NCBI RefSeq assembly: GCF_020497125.1
Contig: NC_059075.1
Span: 46,908,003-46,972,002, forward strand
Reading direction: 5' to 3'
From: Mauremys mutica
Lineage: Eukaryota; Chordata; Testudines; Geoemydidae
Length of the DNA stretch: 64,000 bases
Below, in pieces: positions 29,021 to 43,398 of this stretch. Below the pieces are notes generated by a model. It worked only from the letters and a program-made list of their open reading frames with translations, was not told the DNA's origin and ran no database searches. The translations under genes and the position numbers were made by a program. Positions within the stretch are counted from its first letter, which is position 1, and every line of letters starts with the position of its first letter.

Positions 29021-31419
29021 ACAGTGGGGGCTAGTGAGGCCTGCTTAGGAGGGCTTGGGCACTTGAGAGGGTGGGATAAAACAACTGCTGCCCATTCTTC
29101 CCTCATTTTCTATGCTTTTTCCCACTTTTCTTTTCCTCAGTCTCCTCTGCTCTTTTCTTTTTTCCTCTCTGGTTCTGTCTCCCATTCTCTGCTATGTTCA
29201 GTCTCTCATCTTTTCTTGACCCTTTGTCTTTCCTGCCCTGAATATCCTGCCACAATCTCGTGCTTGCCTATGGTGCAGTAGGAGGAGAGTAGAAGCACAG
29301 ACACCAGTCCTCACTTTGAGTCATAGCCACCTTCCTGTGATAGTGGTACAACTGATTTGCCTGTAGACTCACTACCCACAGAAGTGCCAGTCTCTGATGC
29401 TGGTTGGCAGGGATGCTAACTGGGAGGCTTAATGAAGAGTAAGGAAGTAACATTATTGTGTGATAGGCCTTGGAGTGATTTCTGCGGTGTGTAGTGCCCA
29501 CCCATCCTACTGGGAGTTTTACCAAGTTGGCTGCTGATTGGCTTATTCAGGTGGCTCCTATTTCTGTAAAAGTGACAGAGCCAGGCCCTGAAAACAGGGA
29601 TAGTATGACTTTCTGATGTGATTATCCCCTTTATATGCAAATACTGAGATTGTTATTCATTCACATTAATGCAACATGAAATGTGAGTAGGGTGAATGAG
29701 TGTCAGCTTACTTCTTCAGTGAGGAGAGAATGGAACAGGATTCAGTCTTATTTTTATTATTTATAGGGATGTGGTCAGGGGTAGTACAAAAAAAGGCTTA
29801 GGGCTTGGCCCTCTTGCAAAGTTACTAGCATTTTGGGGACTGCAACAGTGTTTCCCTGGGTGTGTGGATGATGCCCAGCACAATGTGGCTACTGGGATAC
29901 AATAATGGTAGAGAATGTACTACTAACATTAGCTGGAGAACTTCTAAGGGTTAATCCAGAATGAAAGAAGTCACAGAAATATTTTTCAGAGTAGCAGCCG
30001 TGTTAGTCTGTTAGTCTGAAATATTTTTAAAACTTCTTTAAAGGACTTCTCACTGATGAATCCAAAGAATTGGAGAAAATCAACTCAACCTAAATCTCTT
30101 CAATCATAAATAAGGGAAGATATTCCAAAGAACATCAGACAAAACTGTTAAATCCATAGAGGGACTGAATTTTTTAATTTTTTTATTTTTTGTAATGGCC
30201 ATGCAACATAGGCAATGAAATCGTTAGTTTCCAATATTTTAACAGGGGGGTTCCCATAGCATTTCTCCCATTAGGCTGTTATGAACCCTGTGTGCTAGGA
30301 GTAATATGTTTGCAGAAATGCATTTTGATAAACATAGCTGAGAAAGGGGCAACATTACTTGCTCAAGAAACTTATATTAAGTGCACTTGTTAGAAGTGTT
30401 TATACTTCAGTTCTGAAAAAAACTATACTGAGTATATTGAGAGTAGAGCACAGGGTTCAACTTTTTAATAGATTACCACCTCTTGTGTTGTTTGAAGGTG
30501 GAGAGGTGGGACAAGGTGCTTCCTCCCCCATTAAAATGTTGTGTAAATTCCTGCCACCCACTGTAGTCTAGTCACATTATAAAGGCAAAATATTTGCTCC
30601 TTAGAAGCATTTATATAAACCTCAGGGAAGTCCTCTCTGACAGGGATGACTTACTGTTAACCCTCCTCTTTCCTATCCCTGACCCCCATACTGCTATCAG
30701 AGCTATGGAAATCTCTGCAACGTTCTCCCTTCAATTTAGTGCTGAAATGTTTAACAAAGGTCTCCTGACCTAAGAGCACCTTGCAGCCCATCCTTGCACT
30801 ATTACATGCCTGATTTACACACTACTACTATTTATATAGTACCGACTACCCCCAAAAGTTTAAAAACAAAAAGACCCTAAAATCATGTAAAAATCTAGTA
30901 ATGCCACATACATTTTGCGCTCTCCAGCACCACATATGCCCCTTCCCTGCAATGTACCTCAGCTACTACTGCAGCTGTGGGGGCTCTTTGCCCCCCCCCA
31001 TCTCCCATGCTCGAGGAGTGGGGGGGACACTCTCTCTCTCTACTCCTAGCCAGCTCCATGTGAGCTCTCAGCCCCAGGCATGATGGTGCCACGGTGTGGC
31101 GAGGAAGGAGCAGAGAGGAGCTGACCGATTTTTTTCAATATTTCAGAAGAGGGGAAGAGGAAAGAGTGGTCCTGAGCTCCTGGGCTCTTTCTGTGCTTCC
31201 TCCCTCCCTCCCGTAGTGTGAAAATTATATTGGTGGTCCCTCTCCCTTACCCCTCCCCACAAATCTCTGTGGGAAGGGTAGAGTTCGGAGTGGCTTTTCT
31301 TCCCCAGGAAGTGGGGAGTGGGAGAGAGCAGCCAACCAAAACTGCTGGGCAAGGCTGGGAATAGTGTGAAAGCTGGAGCAGGTGAGCAGGAGCCTGTCTC
31401 TAGCAGAGACCGAAATAGA

Positions 31420-31640
31420 GTTACTTATGAGAGTTTGCAACTGTGTATTACCATAGTCCCTAGTGGTCCCAACAAAGATCAGATCCCAGTTGTGCTAGGT
31501 GTTGTACATATGCCTAGTGAGAGACAGTCTGTATTCTGAAGAGTTTACTATCTAAACAGGCAGAGGTTGGGAGAAAGGAAGTATTAATATCCCTGTCTGA
31601 CAGATGGGGAACTGAGGCACATGCAATTGTTGTGATGGTG
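31420..31640 (+). repeat. Dispersed SINE-like repeat
   Basis: It contains AAAGATCAGATCCCAGTTGT, GTGCTAGGTGTTGTACATA and GACAGATGGGGAACTGAGGC. I recognise these phrases as a repeat common in amniote genomes but cannot give a firm family. Confidence 0.5.
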
Positions 31641-33784
31641 AAAGCAAATCAAGTAATTGAAAACACATGGCCTGCTCTAGTAATTGGCAGATGTGCTTGT
31701 GGTAGATGGCAGACACATAAATTAAGCTTGCAATTTTGAGCATGGAATTGCACACCTAACTATTTTGAGAAACAGCCCCATTTTAAAAATCGGTTTAAGC
31801 AAAGTCTTAAGAAGCTAATTAGAACATAATGGGGGGAAGGAACATTACTGAAAGTGTCTTGGCAAAAAAATTTGGACAAGAACCTGATGTCCAGGTACCT
31901 AGATAAAATAAACGAGGACATTAGCAATGAAAAAAAAAAAAGATTTGGGTGGAGCCATTAGAACAGTTCCAGAAACCTTTACAGTGGTATCTATACCTCA
32001 TTTGTAAAGGTACAGTTCCAGATACCTTTACAAATGAGGCAGTCAAGGAAAATGTTAGTAGGTTAAATGGGAAATCGTAAGTAAACATGAGGCTAAATGG
32101 CTGATATGTAAAATTAAAAATATTTAAGTGCAGCCTTGCAAAACTCCACTCACCCACACACATGGGGGGTGAATAATATTTTTGATGAGTGATTACTTTT
32201 TTCTTTATCAGCATCCCTATGAAGGTGGGTGAGTAGATTGTGTGAATGGGATGTTGAATTTTCATAATTTTGCATGCTGTTTCAATGCATCTTGAGTACC
32301 CCAAGCACATTTCAGTTAGAAACTTTTACAACCCGAGCAAAATATTATTTAATATTCCATGCTACACTTGTAAAGCGGCATCATAGCTGACAGAAGTGTG
32401 GGCCTATATCAGAAACAGACTTCTAGTGGTGCCCCACAAAAACTTTTTTCTCTGTGACCCTGAATCAGGCATCTTGGGTAGACTGGACCAATGACTAAAT
32501 AGATCGTCAGAGGTCTGTCAAATCAGGGCAATAACCCTGTGACTAGCAAGTCATCATGAAAAGTCCCCAATGGACCTGGGTAGCAACTAGTAGGTCACAG
32601 TGGAAACTCCAGGATTTTATCAGAACACTGATAAAGCATTTAAGTATCACACATGATGTTGCAATAATGTAACTAATGTGCTTACTGGAATTAGTAATAG
32701 GCTTAATTGACTATTTAAAAAAATGCCTTAGGTAGAGTATGCCTCTGTTTCTTAATCTAACATCATAAAGTTGCCATCCACAAATGTTGAAACAGTATTA
32801 GGGTTCTCGAGAAAAAAGACCTCAAGCATACATACAGCTTTTGGCCTTGAGTTGGGAAGAGACTGATCATGTAGTACAGTACATGATTTTTCTTATGATT
32901 CATTCTTTGGATCTTATTCTTGTTTGTCTTTCAATGCCAAACAAATTGCTATTTAGGTCAGACTGCTGTTTTGGTACTAATAGAAGCAGACATTAGTTCT
33001 GTCTATGGACTTCCCAGCTACATGTTCTTCAGAGTATAGTTTCTTCTTTAGGCTAGTACTGACATTTATATGTAATGGTGTCATAATAGCTTTCAAAAAA
33101 AGGTTACCTGTAGTATAGTATACTATACTACTACTATGCAATCATAGTGTGAAAATGCTAAGGCAGCTTTGCACCACCAGTCTGGGACAAAATTACCCCA
33201 TCACAGGGAACCTGGGTCCAATTTTTTATTTAATAAAGATAACATGACTCATTTGAAATTCTCTAATTCTCTTCAAATTGATTTTGTTCTTTTACATATA
33301 CAATAGGGATGGGATTCTAATATGTGTATAAAATACATTCAGGTCTTTGAATAATGCATTCCTTTATTTTTCTTTAGCCACCTTTTTTCCCTTCTTTTGG
33401 GGAGTAATCTCCATATAGTCAATTAAGTTTTACACCTGTTGATTTTGTCCCTGAAAGGGCCTTGATACTATATTTAAAATATATAATTCCCCCTCTCCCC
33501 ATGCATCTCATATGATTAGCTAATATCTGAGAGTCACACTCCAAATTAACAGAAGTTTGTTACAGCAACCACATTTCATAATAATTGTACATATAGCTCA
33601 GGTCTTGCAAATAACAGGGGATGTTTATTTTGCATCATTTAGTGGGATATTTTACTGGGACTTGTAAGTAGACAGTTCAGCCTATACAGCCTTACAGTAA
33701 TACAGATAATAGTTTCGACAGGATTACAATAGATGGGTTTGCACTATATCCAGATCTCTGGGAAGTGATTCTTTTCTCTGGCTG

Positions 33785-34007
33785 AATCCCTGTGTGCTGC
33801 TGTGCACGGGAGCTTGCCCTGCTCTGCCCTCATGGCACTTATGCCGGGAAGTGGGGGAAGTCCCCTCGCCCCGACCCTGCTGCCTGGCAGTAGTGCCAGG
33901 CGGGCAGAGCGGGTCGAGGCATGGTGGTGCCCATTTTTCTGGGGCCCCCCAATTGGCCAGGGCCCCTGGGCATGGGCCCTGTTGGCCCAGTGGCTAATCC
34001 GCTACTG
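33785..34007 (-). repeat. GC-rich hAT-like end
   Basis: The minus strand starts CAGTAGCGGATTAGCCACTG, a hAT-like terminus, followed by a GC-rich body. The other end was not found. Confidence 0.45.
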
Positions 34008-34881
34008 CATGTGACCATAAATACCAGTTCTGAAACCATACTGTGCACTTAATGCTGAGGGAAAAGGTGTTGAACTAAGACCAGCTTTCCCTTTCAGGGT
34101 TCCCCTAAAACTCTAATCCATTCCTGGCCACATGCAAGTTCTATGTAGCTAGGCAAATTAGCTAAGTAATTTGCATAAAATTCCACACATGACCTGGAGC
34201 TGAACAAAACTTATCTGTATGTCAGCGACAAGAGCGGTAGTGCATTGCAGATGAGAAGAGGCAGGGCCAATGCACATACTGCTGCAAGGATTTTGGAAGG
34301 TAGTGGACATGCATAGTGCTGAGAAGGGGCTCCTGTAATTCAGGCAGTCCCCAGGCTGAAGGTTTTTTTCTCTCTCTCTCCCCCTCCTTCCTTCCCTCCC
34401 CCCCGCCCCCAAGAGAGTTATGCCTCTCTCTCACCCTGGGCTGGCCTGTGTGTGCTGCACCTCCAAACTCTCAGTCCTTGCTTAGGCAAAGCTTTACTTG
34501 AAGTTAAATTGCCAATGCAAGTCTTCCAAAGGGCCAATAGAAGTTTTGGTTGTAGGACTGGGCCCGCTGTGAGTGCTTATGTCCTTTGTGTTTTTCACCA
34601 CTTGTCTGATAAACAGAAGGGCACATCGGAAACTCTGCTGTCTGAGAATGACAGCAGATTGGGGATGTGGTTATCTGCCTTCCCTTACTATACTCTGATC
34701 AAAACACTGAGGCTGAGTGGGATGGGTATAAAGTAGGGAGGATGTGGTTTCCCAATACAGTATCATAACAGTTTTCTCCCAATATGTTTATCACTGGTAA
34801 TTAAAAACTTGAATTGTCAATCTAGTAATTAGAGTTTATCTGGTTTGTTTAGGGTCTGTGGGCCATGACAACAGCTTCTTA

Positions 34882-35174
34882 GGCCTGGTCTACACTAAAA
34901 AGTTAGGTTGACCCAGCTGTGTTGCTCAAGGGTGTGTGAAAAATCCATATCCCTGAGTGACATTTAAATAGATAGATAGACATAGTTAAACTGACCTAAC
35001 CCCTAGATGTAGACAGCAATAGGTCAAAGGAAGAGTTCTCCCATTGACCTATCTACTGGCTCTCGGGGAGGTGGATTAACTACAGCAACTAGAGAACCCC
35101 TCCCGATGCTGTACTGAGTGTCTATACTGAAACTCAACAGCAGTGCAGCTGCAGCGTTTCTAGTGAAGACAGCT
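34882..35174. mobile_element. Harbinger-like MITE, 293 bp, TTA target duplication
   Basis: It starts GGCCTGGTCTACACTAAAAA and ends TAGTGAAGACAGCT, with TTA on both sides (34879-34881 and 35175-35177). The body is homologous to the copy at 11535 (AAAGTTAGGT, then GACCCAGCT). A short GATA run lies at 34969-34980. Confidence 0.75.
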
Positions 35175-36205
35175 TTAATTTCATTAGTAACCAGAGTAGC
35201 CAAATTAAGTAGTTTAATGAATGGTTCTATTAAACTGCATGCTTTCATTCCTGTTTGCATTTCTTTCACAAAAAGCTATAAATACCATAGTAATTAAAAA
35301 AAAAAAATCCTTGCATGAGACTCAGACATATACAGCACACTTGAAATGGAATCCGTGAGCCAAAATGGTGCAGAAATGTGACTTTATGCTTTGTTCTTAT
35401 CCTAAAATTGGTGGTGGGTTAATTTTGTCTGCTGGGGAGGTAGCTATTACTCCTAAAAGTTTCTATTCAACTGGTAAATACAATGTCCTGTTTCACATTT
35501 TAAAAACATTATGACATTAGAAGGAATGTTTGAAAGTATTTTCAAAATAGTTGAGCATCTGAATACTTTGCTTTAGATTGTGTTGACATTGTTAATATTT
35601 GCTCTTTGTTAGATTTGATAGGCTAGATTAGCTGGGTGCAGTAGAGCCGAGGGACTGTGTGTCCCTGAATGTCTGCCCCAGTCCCAGGCCAGGCTAGTGC
35701 AGTCTTGTGGCTGCTCTAACTTGAATCTGATGGCTTTGTTCCCCAAAGGACTGGGAATAGCCAGAGTAGCATGGCCATTCCCCTCCCTGCCCTGACAGGC
35801 CCCCTTCATCAGGAGCTACACAGAGGGAATTGAAGGACACAAATTCACCTACTGGGGACTCACCCACTCTGGAGAAATCCCCAGCATGGCATTTGTGGGT
35901 GGTTTCTGCTCCATTTCCACCACAAGAGTACAGTAGTGTAAAGGGAACATAATAGCACAGAGAATCTGCCCTGACAAATTCAGGTTTTATTTTTATCTGC
36001 ATCTGAAAATTTAATGGGTAATTTTTTATTACTGTTGCTAATGAACAGCGAGTGACTATCAGCAGTTCTAGAGCCAGATATATACTTCAAGTTTTCTTTC
36101 ACAGAGCTATCACTGGATTTTAGTCCTGTATGAACAACAGCTCTGCTATCCTGGTCCTGGATCTCTCCTGAGCAGATACTTCTAGTTATAAGTACTATTC
36201 TGCAA

Positions 36206-36930
36206 ACAGTTACTCTAGGTAAGGCTGAAGTCACGGATTCTGTGACCTCCGTGATTTTGCAGTGGCCATTGCGCCTGGCTTAGGGACAGCTCAGGCAGCC
36301 CCTGTGCCAGTCACACCGGCTGCTGCTGGGGCAGTTTTCGGGCCACTGCCCCCCACCCCAGAACTGGCTTTGGGTGTGGAAGAGGGGTAAGGGGTTGGGG
36401 CATGGGACAGGGTGAGGCAGGCTCTGAGCAGCGCTTACCTGGAGGGCTCCCCGGAAGCGGCGACATCCCCCTCGCTCAGCTCCTAGATGGAGGCATGGCC
36501 AGGCCTGGAGGCACGGCCCCCACAACGCCCATTGGCCGCAGTTCCCAGCCAATCGGAACTGCTAAGCCAGCGCTCTGGGTGGAGGCAGCACGTAAAGCTA
36601 CCTGGCCACACCTCTGCCTAGGAGCTGAGCGAGGGGGATGTCACTGCTTCTGGAGAGCCCCCCAGGTAAGCACCACCCAAAGCCCGCCTCACCCCGTCCT
36701 GTGCCCCAGCCCCCTACCCCCTCCCATACCCAAACTCTGCTGCTGCTGCGGGAGGGAGGCATGGAGCCAGGTAGGGAGCCTGCTCGCCCCGCCAACCCCC
36801 CCCTCCCAGCACCAGCAGGGGTCTCGGGTCATGTGCTACTGCCCGCCCCCTCCCAGTACTCAGGCTGCCGTTCCACAGCACCCACAGCACCCCCACCCCA
36901 AGTTTTAGTCAGGGGTATATACAACCAATA
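36206..36930. repeat. GC-rich non-autonomous DNA-transposon-like repeat
   Basis: It starts near AGTCACGGATTCTGTGACCT and has a GC-rich body with an internal inverted copy: GGAGGGCTCCCCGGAAGCGG at 36439 against the reverse of 36650-36668. Frames through it are composition artefacts. Confidence 0.5.
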
Positions 36931-37062
36931 CACCCACATCTTTCTCCTCCTCTGTCACTCCCCTAGCTTATAGCAAAAATTCTTGTTGTTAGTCCATAAA
37001 TACATGACCTTGTACTTTGCACTATTAAATTTCATCCCTTTTCTAATTTCCAGTTTACAAGG

Positions 37063-37973
37063 TCATCCACATCTTCTTGTATGATATTTTGGTCCTCCTC
37101 CGTATTGGCAATACTTTGTGTCATCTGCAAATTTTATTGCACACTCACTTTTTGCGCCAAGGTCAGTAATAAAAATGTTAGGTTGGTCCCAAGACTGATT
37201 CCTGAGGAACACCACTAGTAGTCTCCCTCCAGCCTGACAGTTCACCTTTCAGTATGACCCATGGCAGTCTCCCCTTTAACTGGTTCCTTATCCACCTTTC
37301 AATTCTCAAATTAATCACTATGTTCTCCAATTTAACTAATTTCCAATGTGGAACTGTATCAAATGCCTTACTGAAATCCAGGTAGATTAGATCTATTGCA
37401 TTTCCTTTGTCTAAAAAATCAGTTTCCATCTCCAAAGGAGGAGATCAGGTTGGTCTGGCACAATCTACCTTTTGTAAAACTATGTTGTATTTTATCCCCA
37501 TTACCATGCACCTCTATGTCCTTAACTACTTTCTCTTTCAAAATTTGTTCCAAGACCTTGCATAAAATTGAGGTCAAACTAAGAGGCCTGTAGTTTCCCT
37601 GATCACTTTTAGCCCCTTTCATAAAAATAGGAACTATATTAGCAATTCTCCAGTCATAGGGTACAACCCCTGAGTTTTCAGTTTCATTAAAAATCCTTGC
37701 TCTTGGGCTTGGAAGTTCATGTGCAAGTTCCTTTAATATTCTTGGATGGAGATTTTCCGTGACCACTGATTTAGTCCCATTAAGCTGTTTGAGTTCCACC
37801 TTGGATGTGGTAATTTCTACCTCCATATCCTCGTTGCCATTAGCTACCCTGACACTACCCCTAAGCCCTTCATTAGCCTCACTAAAAACTGAGACAAAGT
37901 ATTTGTTTAGGAATTGGGCCATGCCTAGATAATCTTTAATCTCCACTCCATCCTCAATGCTTATTGGTCCCAC
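37063..37973 (-). pseudogene. CR1-like reverse transcriptase, fragmented
   Basis: Three minus-strand frames (37419-37973, 37178-37435, 37063-37245) follow each other in RT domain order, with the FADD box in the last. Frameshifts separate them. Confidence 0.8.
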
Positions 37974-38734
37974 TTCTTGTTTCCTTGTTTTTCTTCTTTA
38001 TATGTCTATAGAATCTTTTACATTGGTTTTAATTCCCTTTGCAAGATCCAACTCTGCTTGGCTTTTGGCAGTTCTCACTTTATCCCTACACTTTCAGACC
38101 TCCAAGAGGTAGCTTTCCTTGCTGATCCTGTTCATCTTCCATTCCTTTATACTGTCTCTTAATCACCTGTTTGAAATGCTTGCTCATTCAGCTTGGTCTA
38201 CCACCCTTCCCAACAAAATTTTTCCCCTTCCCTTGGGATTAGGGCTTTAGATAGCTTCTGCACCTTTGATCTAAAGTAATTGCAAGCCTCCTCCACATTC
38301 AGATCCTTGAATTCTTCAGTCCAGTCCACTTCCCTAATTCCCTTCATTTTTTAAAATTAGCTCTTTTGAAATCAAGCACCCTTATTGCAGATCTATTTTT
38401 ATTTATCCTTTCATTTAGTTTAAACTGAATTAGCTCATGATCACTCGAGCCAAGGTTGTCCTCTACAACCAGTTCTTTGATGTCCTTACTATTCACCAAT
38501 ACCAAATCTAAAGTGACATCACTTCTTGTTGGTTCAGCAACTGTTGGTGAAGAACTCTGTCAGCTATCACATCCAGGAAACTCAGGGCCCTACTAATATT
38601 AGTAGCACTTGTCCTCCAATCTATATCTGAGAAGTTAGTCTCCCATAATCACACAATTCCCAGTAGTATTTATTTAATTAAAAATATTAAAGAGGTCTCT
38701 ACCTATATCTAAATCAGATCCTGGTGGTCTGTAG

Positions 38735-39340
38735 CAGTGTTCTCTCTAATTTTTCCCACCCATGTGCAGAATTAATTTTGTTATGTTTGGAGTGTGGGGG
38801 AGGGCTCAGGGCTGGGGTAGAGAGTTCGGGTTTGGGGGAGTGAGGGCTCTGGCTGGGGGTGTGGCCACTGGGGTGGGGCCAGGGATGAGGGGTTTCGGAT
38901 GCAGGCTGCCCCAGGGCTGTGACAGTGAGAGAGGACTCCCCCCAACTCTCTCTTCCTGCAGCAGTACCTGGGCTGGGGAGGAGAGGTGCCTCTCCCATGG
39001 CTGCGGCAGATCCAGGGCTAGGGGAAGGGCATGTCTCCCCCCGGCTGCAGCAGGGCCAGGCCAGGCTCGGTTGGGGCCGGGTGCCTCTCCCCTGGCCGAG
39101 GCAGGTCTGGACCAGGGCTGGGTTGGGGCCTGGGGAGGGGCACCTCTCCCATGGCCTCGGCAGGTCCGGGTGGGGGCTGGGGGAGAGATGCGTTTCCCCT
39201 GGCTGGAGCAGGTCTGTGGTGGGACTGGGGGAGAGGAATCTTTCCCCACCGCAGCCCTGAGCGCTTGCGCGGTGCTTAATCAGCTGCTGTGTGGCTGTGC
39301 AGCTTAGAAGGATGTTAGGTCTGTAGCACACCCCAAGCAC
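38735..39340. repeat. GC-rich insertion inside the old CR1
   Basis: It begins after CAGTGTTCTCTCTAATTTTT and has the same G-rich texture as 17770-18470 and 56960-57463. The long frames on both strands are artefacts. Confidence 0.55.
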
Positions 39341-39660
39341 TGTATTGGGAAACCTCTAGTAGTTTTCTTCTCCAAAGTGATTTTGGCCTAAACAGACTCT
39401 TATCCATTCCATCACTTCTAATTTCTTTAGTCTACTTCATCATTACTATACAATGCTACTCTACCACCTTTGACTTTATTTCTGTCTTTCCTGAACAGCA
39501 CATACCCTTCAATACCTATACTTCAGTCATGACTACTATTCCACCGTGTTTCTTTTATCCCTATAATATCAGGTTTCACTATCTGCAGCAGTAGTACTAG
39601 TTCCTCCATTTTCTTACCCAGGCTCCTTTGTATAGTTAACTGTGATACTATACTCATTGC

Positions 39661-42600
39661 CACAGCAAACAAATTATGACAATACTCCTATTTTCATTGA
39701 GTGTTTTTAGCAATAAAAATAAAATTAAAAAGGACTATCCCTAGAAAATAGGAGGTGAACAAAAAATTAATAATTAAAAGTGTATGCCTACATCGTATTG
39801 ATTTTAGATTTTCTTGTGATATTTCATGCAGTTTTCTTTTAGCTATCATAATTGACACATTGTGCCTAATTTTGTCATTACTCTTTCAAGATTTTCTGCT
39901 GAATTAGTTCTGTGATTGGTCATAGTGCAACATGGATTCTAATTCTGGTTCCCTAATTGGCTGTGGTTAGAAGCAAGAAGGAGTTATTTAAGAGGATTTA
40001 AATAATTTGATTTTTTAAAATTGATTTTAAATTAGATTGAAGTTTTGTAAAACTAATTTGAAAAATTGTGCCACTGCAATTTTAAAATTTCTAATAAACT
40101 AAATTGTTGTTCTAAAATACCACTATTAGTATTGTATCTTATTTGCATTTGAGAATTGACTCTCATAATGAGATATTGAGAATTGACCCTAATCCTGCAA
40201 ACACCTAAAGAAATATGTAACTCTACTCGTATGAATAGTCCCACTGGATGATTCATGTTCTCAGAGCTAAGCATGTTCCATTAGTGTTTCCAGCATGAGA
40301 GGCTAAAATTGTATTTTTATTAACAACTTTTCTCTTAGTGGCATAAAATCTTTGTCACCTCGAAACAAAATTTGCTACAGTGTTAATGAAAAGCTATTTA
40401 GACTTTCAGTACATTAACAAAATTATTGTGAACTTTGTTCACAATACACACAGGACAACATTTTTAAAAATGAGAGCTTAAAATTAGACTCCTAACCCCA
40501 TATTTAGGCACTTAACAGTGGGATTTTTCAAAAATACCTACATCATTTAAGAGTACAAGTCCCATTGACCACAAACGTTAAAAAATCTTACGCAGGAATA
40601 CAACAAGATTGAAGCATTTAATCTTTCTTGACTTGTGGAAGTTCAATAGATGGGAAATGTTGGTTGCAAATACAGCTCAGGCTATTTGCCTATCAATTTT
40701 TTGTTTGAGTTTGTGTTGTTCTCTCAGTAGGAATGATAATGAGGCCTTGCACTTATCTTTTGCATTACAGATGACCATTTAAGTGTGAAACTTCTTAGTA
40801 GAAAAAAATCTTGTACAATCTGAAATTCTGCTAACAATTAAGAAACTAATTAAAGAAAAAAGTACAACAAAACATCCACTGTAGCAATTTAAGACTATAA
40901 AATGAAAAGTACAGAACTAACAACCTGTAATTTAAAAACTCTTTATTTAGATTGAAAACTGATGTAAATAAAAAGTTTATTTTTAATTTGTATTCAAACT
41001 AGATAGGCTCCTGCTTACCCTTCTTTCTCTCTCATTGATTTCAGATAAAGTTAAAATAACTCCACCCGCCCTCTCCCCCGCACCCCCCCAAAAAAAAGGG
41101 CAGCAAAAGGGGAGTAACTCTTTACTTCTCTCTGTTTCATTGGGCAGGGGGAAGGTGACTTATTATCGCCTACCTTAAGAAAATGCAGAATTTTAGGGAC
41201 TGTCTCTCACTCCCCCTCTCCACCAGCTCTCAAAGGCAAGTGTGCAGGTAGTAGGCTTCCAGATCTTTCCCAGAGAAAGACAACAGGTAGGACTGGAGAG
41301 CGACTGTTTGGTGAAAGAGGGGCCACATGAGCTAGTGGGGTCTTCTGTAGGTTTGGATAAAAGCATTAAGCTTTTGAAACTTTTCCAGACTCCCCAAGCA
41401 CTTGATTTATAATACAGAAATTGGTTTGCACCATGCTTTTATGTGTAGTTTGGCCATGGTGAAACTGGTTTGAGGCATGATTTTACATGATTGGCTCTGT
41501 TTAATAAAAAAAAAAATTGAAATTTTACAGAAAATGAAATTGAGGATTTGACATTAATGGGAAATGAATTAGTTATTTTTTTGTGTGCCAAATTTCACCA
41601 AAGAATTCTTTGCCAATGTTGATGAGCCCTATAAAATTTGACATAAAGGAAAAATAGTTTCTAAGCCAAATGTTCTGTAGTCTTTCATGAGGTGTTGGCT
41701 AGTGTTTAAGGACTTGTCTACATACAATTTTTGTATCACTGAACTATATATCTGCATAGAAACAGATTTCTATACAGGAACAAGCTGTGCTAATATAAAA
41801 TACCTTTCTTTATACCAGAATAATTTTATTGACACTAGAGGATTGCACTAATTTAACAATATCCATTTCTAAATTAAATTGATACAAAATGTGTGTAGAC
41901 CAGCATTAACAGATACTTTGTTTAAACACAGATAAGATTAAACTTATATTCCAATAGGTGTGTTTAGGTTGTGATGATAATATAATGTACATGATTAGAA
42001 ACATCTTCAGAAAGGGCTAAAACAACAAATGATTTTTACATGACCATTGGATTTACTACAGTTGTATTTATTTCTTCCAACCTTTTTAGATCCCATCTCA
42101 ATCTCTGGAAAATTTACAATAATTAAAATGGACTTTACCAAATATTTGTTTATAGACATTAAAAAAAATCTATTAGAATTTGTAGAGTCCCATAAGCTGG
42201 TTTAAGCCAGTCAGTAGATTTTACTCCAGATCAGTGTTGAGGTACATAGGCAGGAAATATGGATAGTTTAGACTGCTGTACTTGGGGAAAACTGAACATT
42301 TCAAGCTCTAGGGCCATCAGTTGGCACCTTTCAACACCATTGAATTCACTAAGAATTAAACTGGGGCGGGGGAGGAAATCAGTAGATTTTTTGTTTTTAA
42401 AGAAAAAACATCTCTCAAAATGACTGACTGTGACAATAGACTGTATTGTCACAAGAAAGTCTTTGCTAATCTCATAAAGCATCTGTTATGAATATTCTTC
42501 ACCTCCCCCATTCCTGTTTGCCGCCAGAAGCAGCTTATAAATGTTTAGTTGAACACTCTCAACCAAATTTTGCTTGCGGTTAAACCAGTGTAAATCAGGA

Positions 42601-43310
42601 ATAACTCCATTGATTTTGTTAGAATTACTGCAGGTTTACGCACATGTAAATGAGAGCCAAACTGGGTCCAATTCTTCCCTAAGTTGCACCCTTACTGCCC
42701 AGATCAGTAGCAGAACTCCACCAGTGTCAATGGGAAGTGTGTGCCTCAGATGAGTCTGTCCATAGTTTGCCAAATGAATTATTATAAACAGATTTGAACA
42801 ACTATTTTTTTACAAAACAAACAAGTCAGCAGACTCCATTCTCCTAGTGCTTTATTCAGGAAATAAAATCAAGTTAATTATTATGAAACTAACCTCCCAC
42901 CCCCATACACACACATAATTGCTTCCAGCTTGCTGATTATTACCCTTTCCTAAATTGATGGGGGGGGGGGAAGATATCTACATACAGGGGACCAGATCCT
43001 CATTTTCTGTAAATTGACATAGCTCCATCAGAGTAAATAGAGCCGTGCTGATTTACATGAGGTGAGGCTCTGGCCCACTATAATTTTTACTTTCTTTTAA
43101 AAAACAAAACGCTATGTGATTGTGTAACCCAAATTGCAACATAAGCCAGCATTTTCAGTTTTATAAGTGAGATATGTGCCCTCTACGTGATTTTAAAATA
43201 TTTTCACTTAGATGTTTTCCTTATCTTCAGACCCAGTCTTCAGAGCAACTTTTTACTGTACCAGTACCATGACAAATGCAGAAACTATGCCAAAAAGAAA
43301 ACATCACACA
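39661..43310. other. Intergenic AT-rich stretch without genes
   Basis: It contains one Harbinger-like MITE (41709-41905) and homopolymer runs. The rest shows no coding or repeat signal I can name. Confidence 0.6.
41709..41905. mobile_element. Harbinger-like MITE, 197 bp
   Basis: The ends AGGACTTGTCTACATAC and GTGTGTAGACCAGCA are imperfect inverted copies, with TTA on both sides (41706-41708 and 41906-41908). Confidence 0.6.
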
Positions 43311-43398
43311 CATCATAGAATCATAGAATCTCAGGGTTGGAAGGGACCTCAGGAGGTCATCTAGTCCAACACCCTGCTCAAAGCAGGACCAAACCCAA

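Larger units (their letters stand above)
28289..36205. other. Intergenic repeat-rich stretch without genes
   Basis: It holds a Penelope-type end (28425-28612), a CR1 3' end (28680-29020), a 38-bp Penelope scrap (29980-30018), a conserved interspersed repeat (31420-31640), a hAT-like GC-rich end (33785-34007), pyrimidine-rich tracts (31030-31045, 34368-34405) and a Harbinger-like MITE (34882-35174). No spliced gene was detected. Confidence 0.6.
36970..39660 (-). mobile_element. Old CR1-like LINE with GC-rich insertion
   Basis: Minus-strand RT fragments are at 37063-37973: NYRPLSLTSILCKVLEQIL, the [18 protein letters not shown] stretch, SGVPQESVLGP and FADDTKYC. The element continues through its linker and endonuclease region to about 39660. 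A GC-rich block at about 38735-39340 interrupts it. Many stops and shifts show that it is old. Confidence 0.8.

Noticed and set aside
38714..39340. A 208-codon and a 181-codon frame
   Set aside because: They fall in a GC-rich repeat inside a CR1; amino acid content follows base composition.
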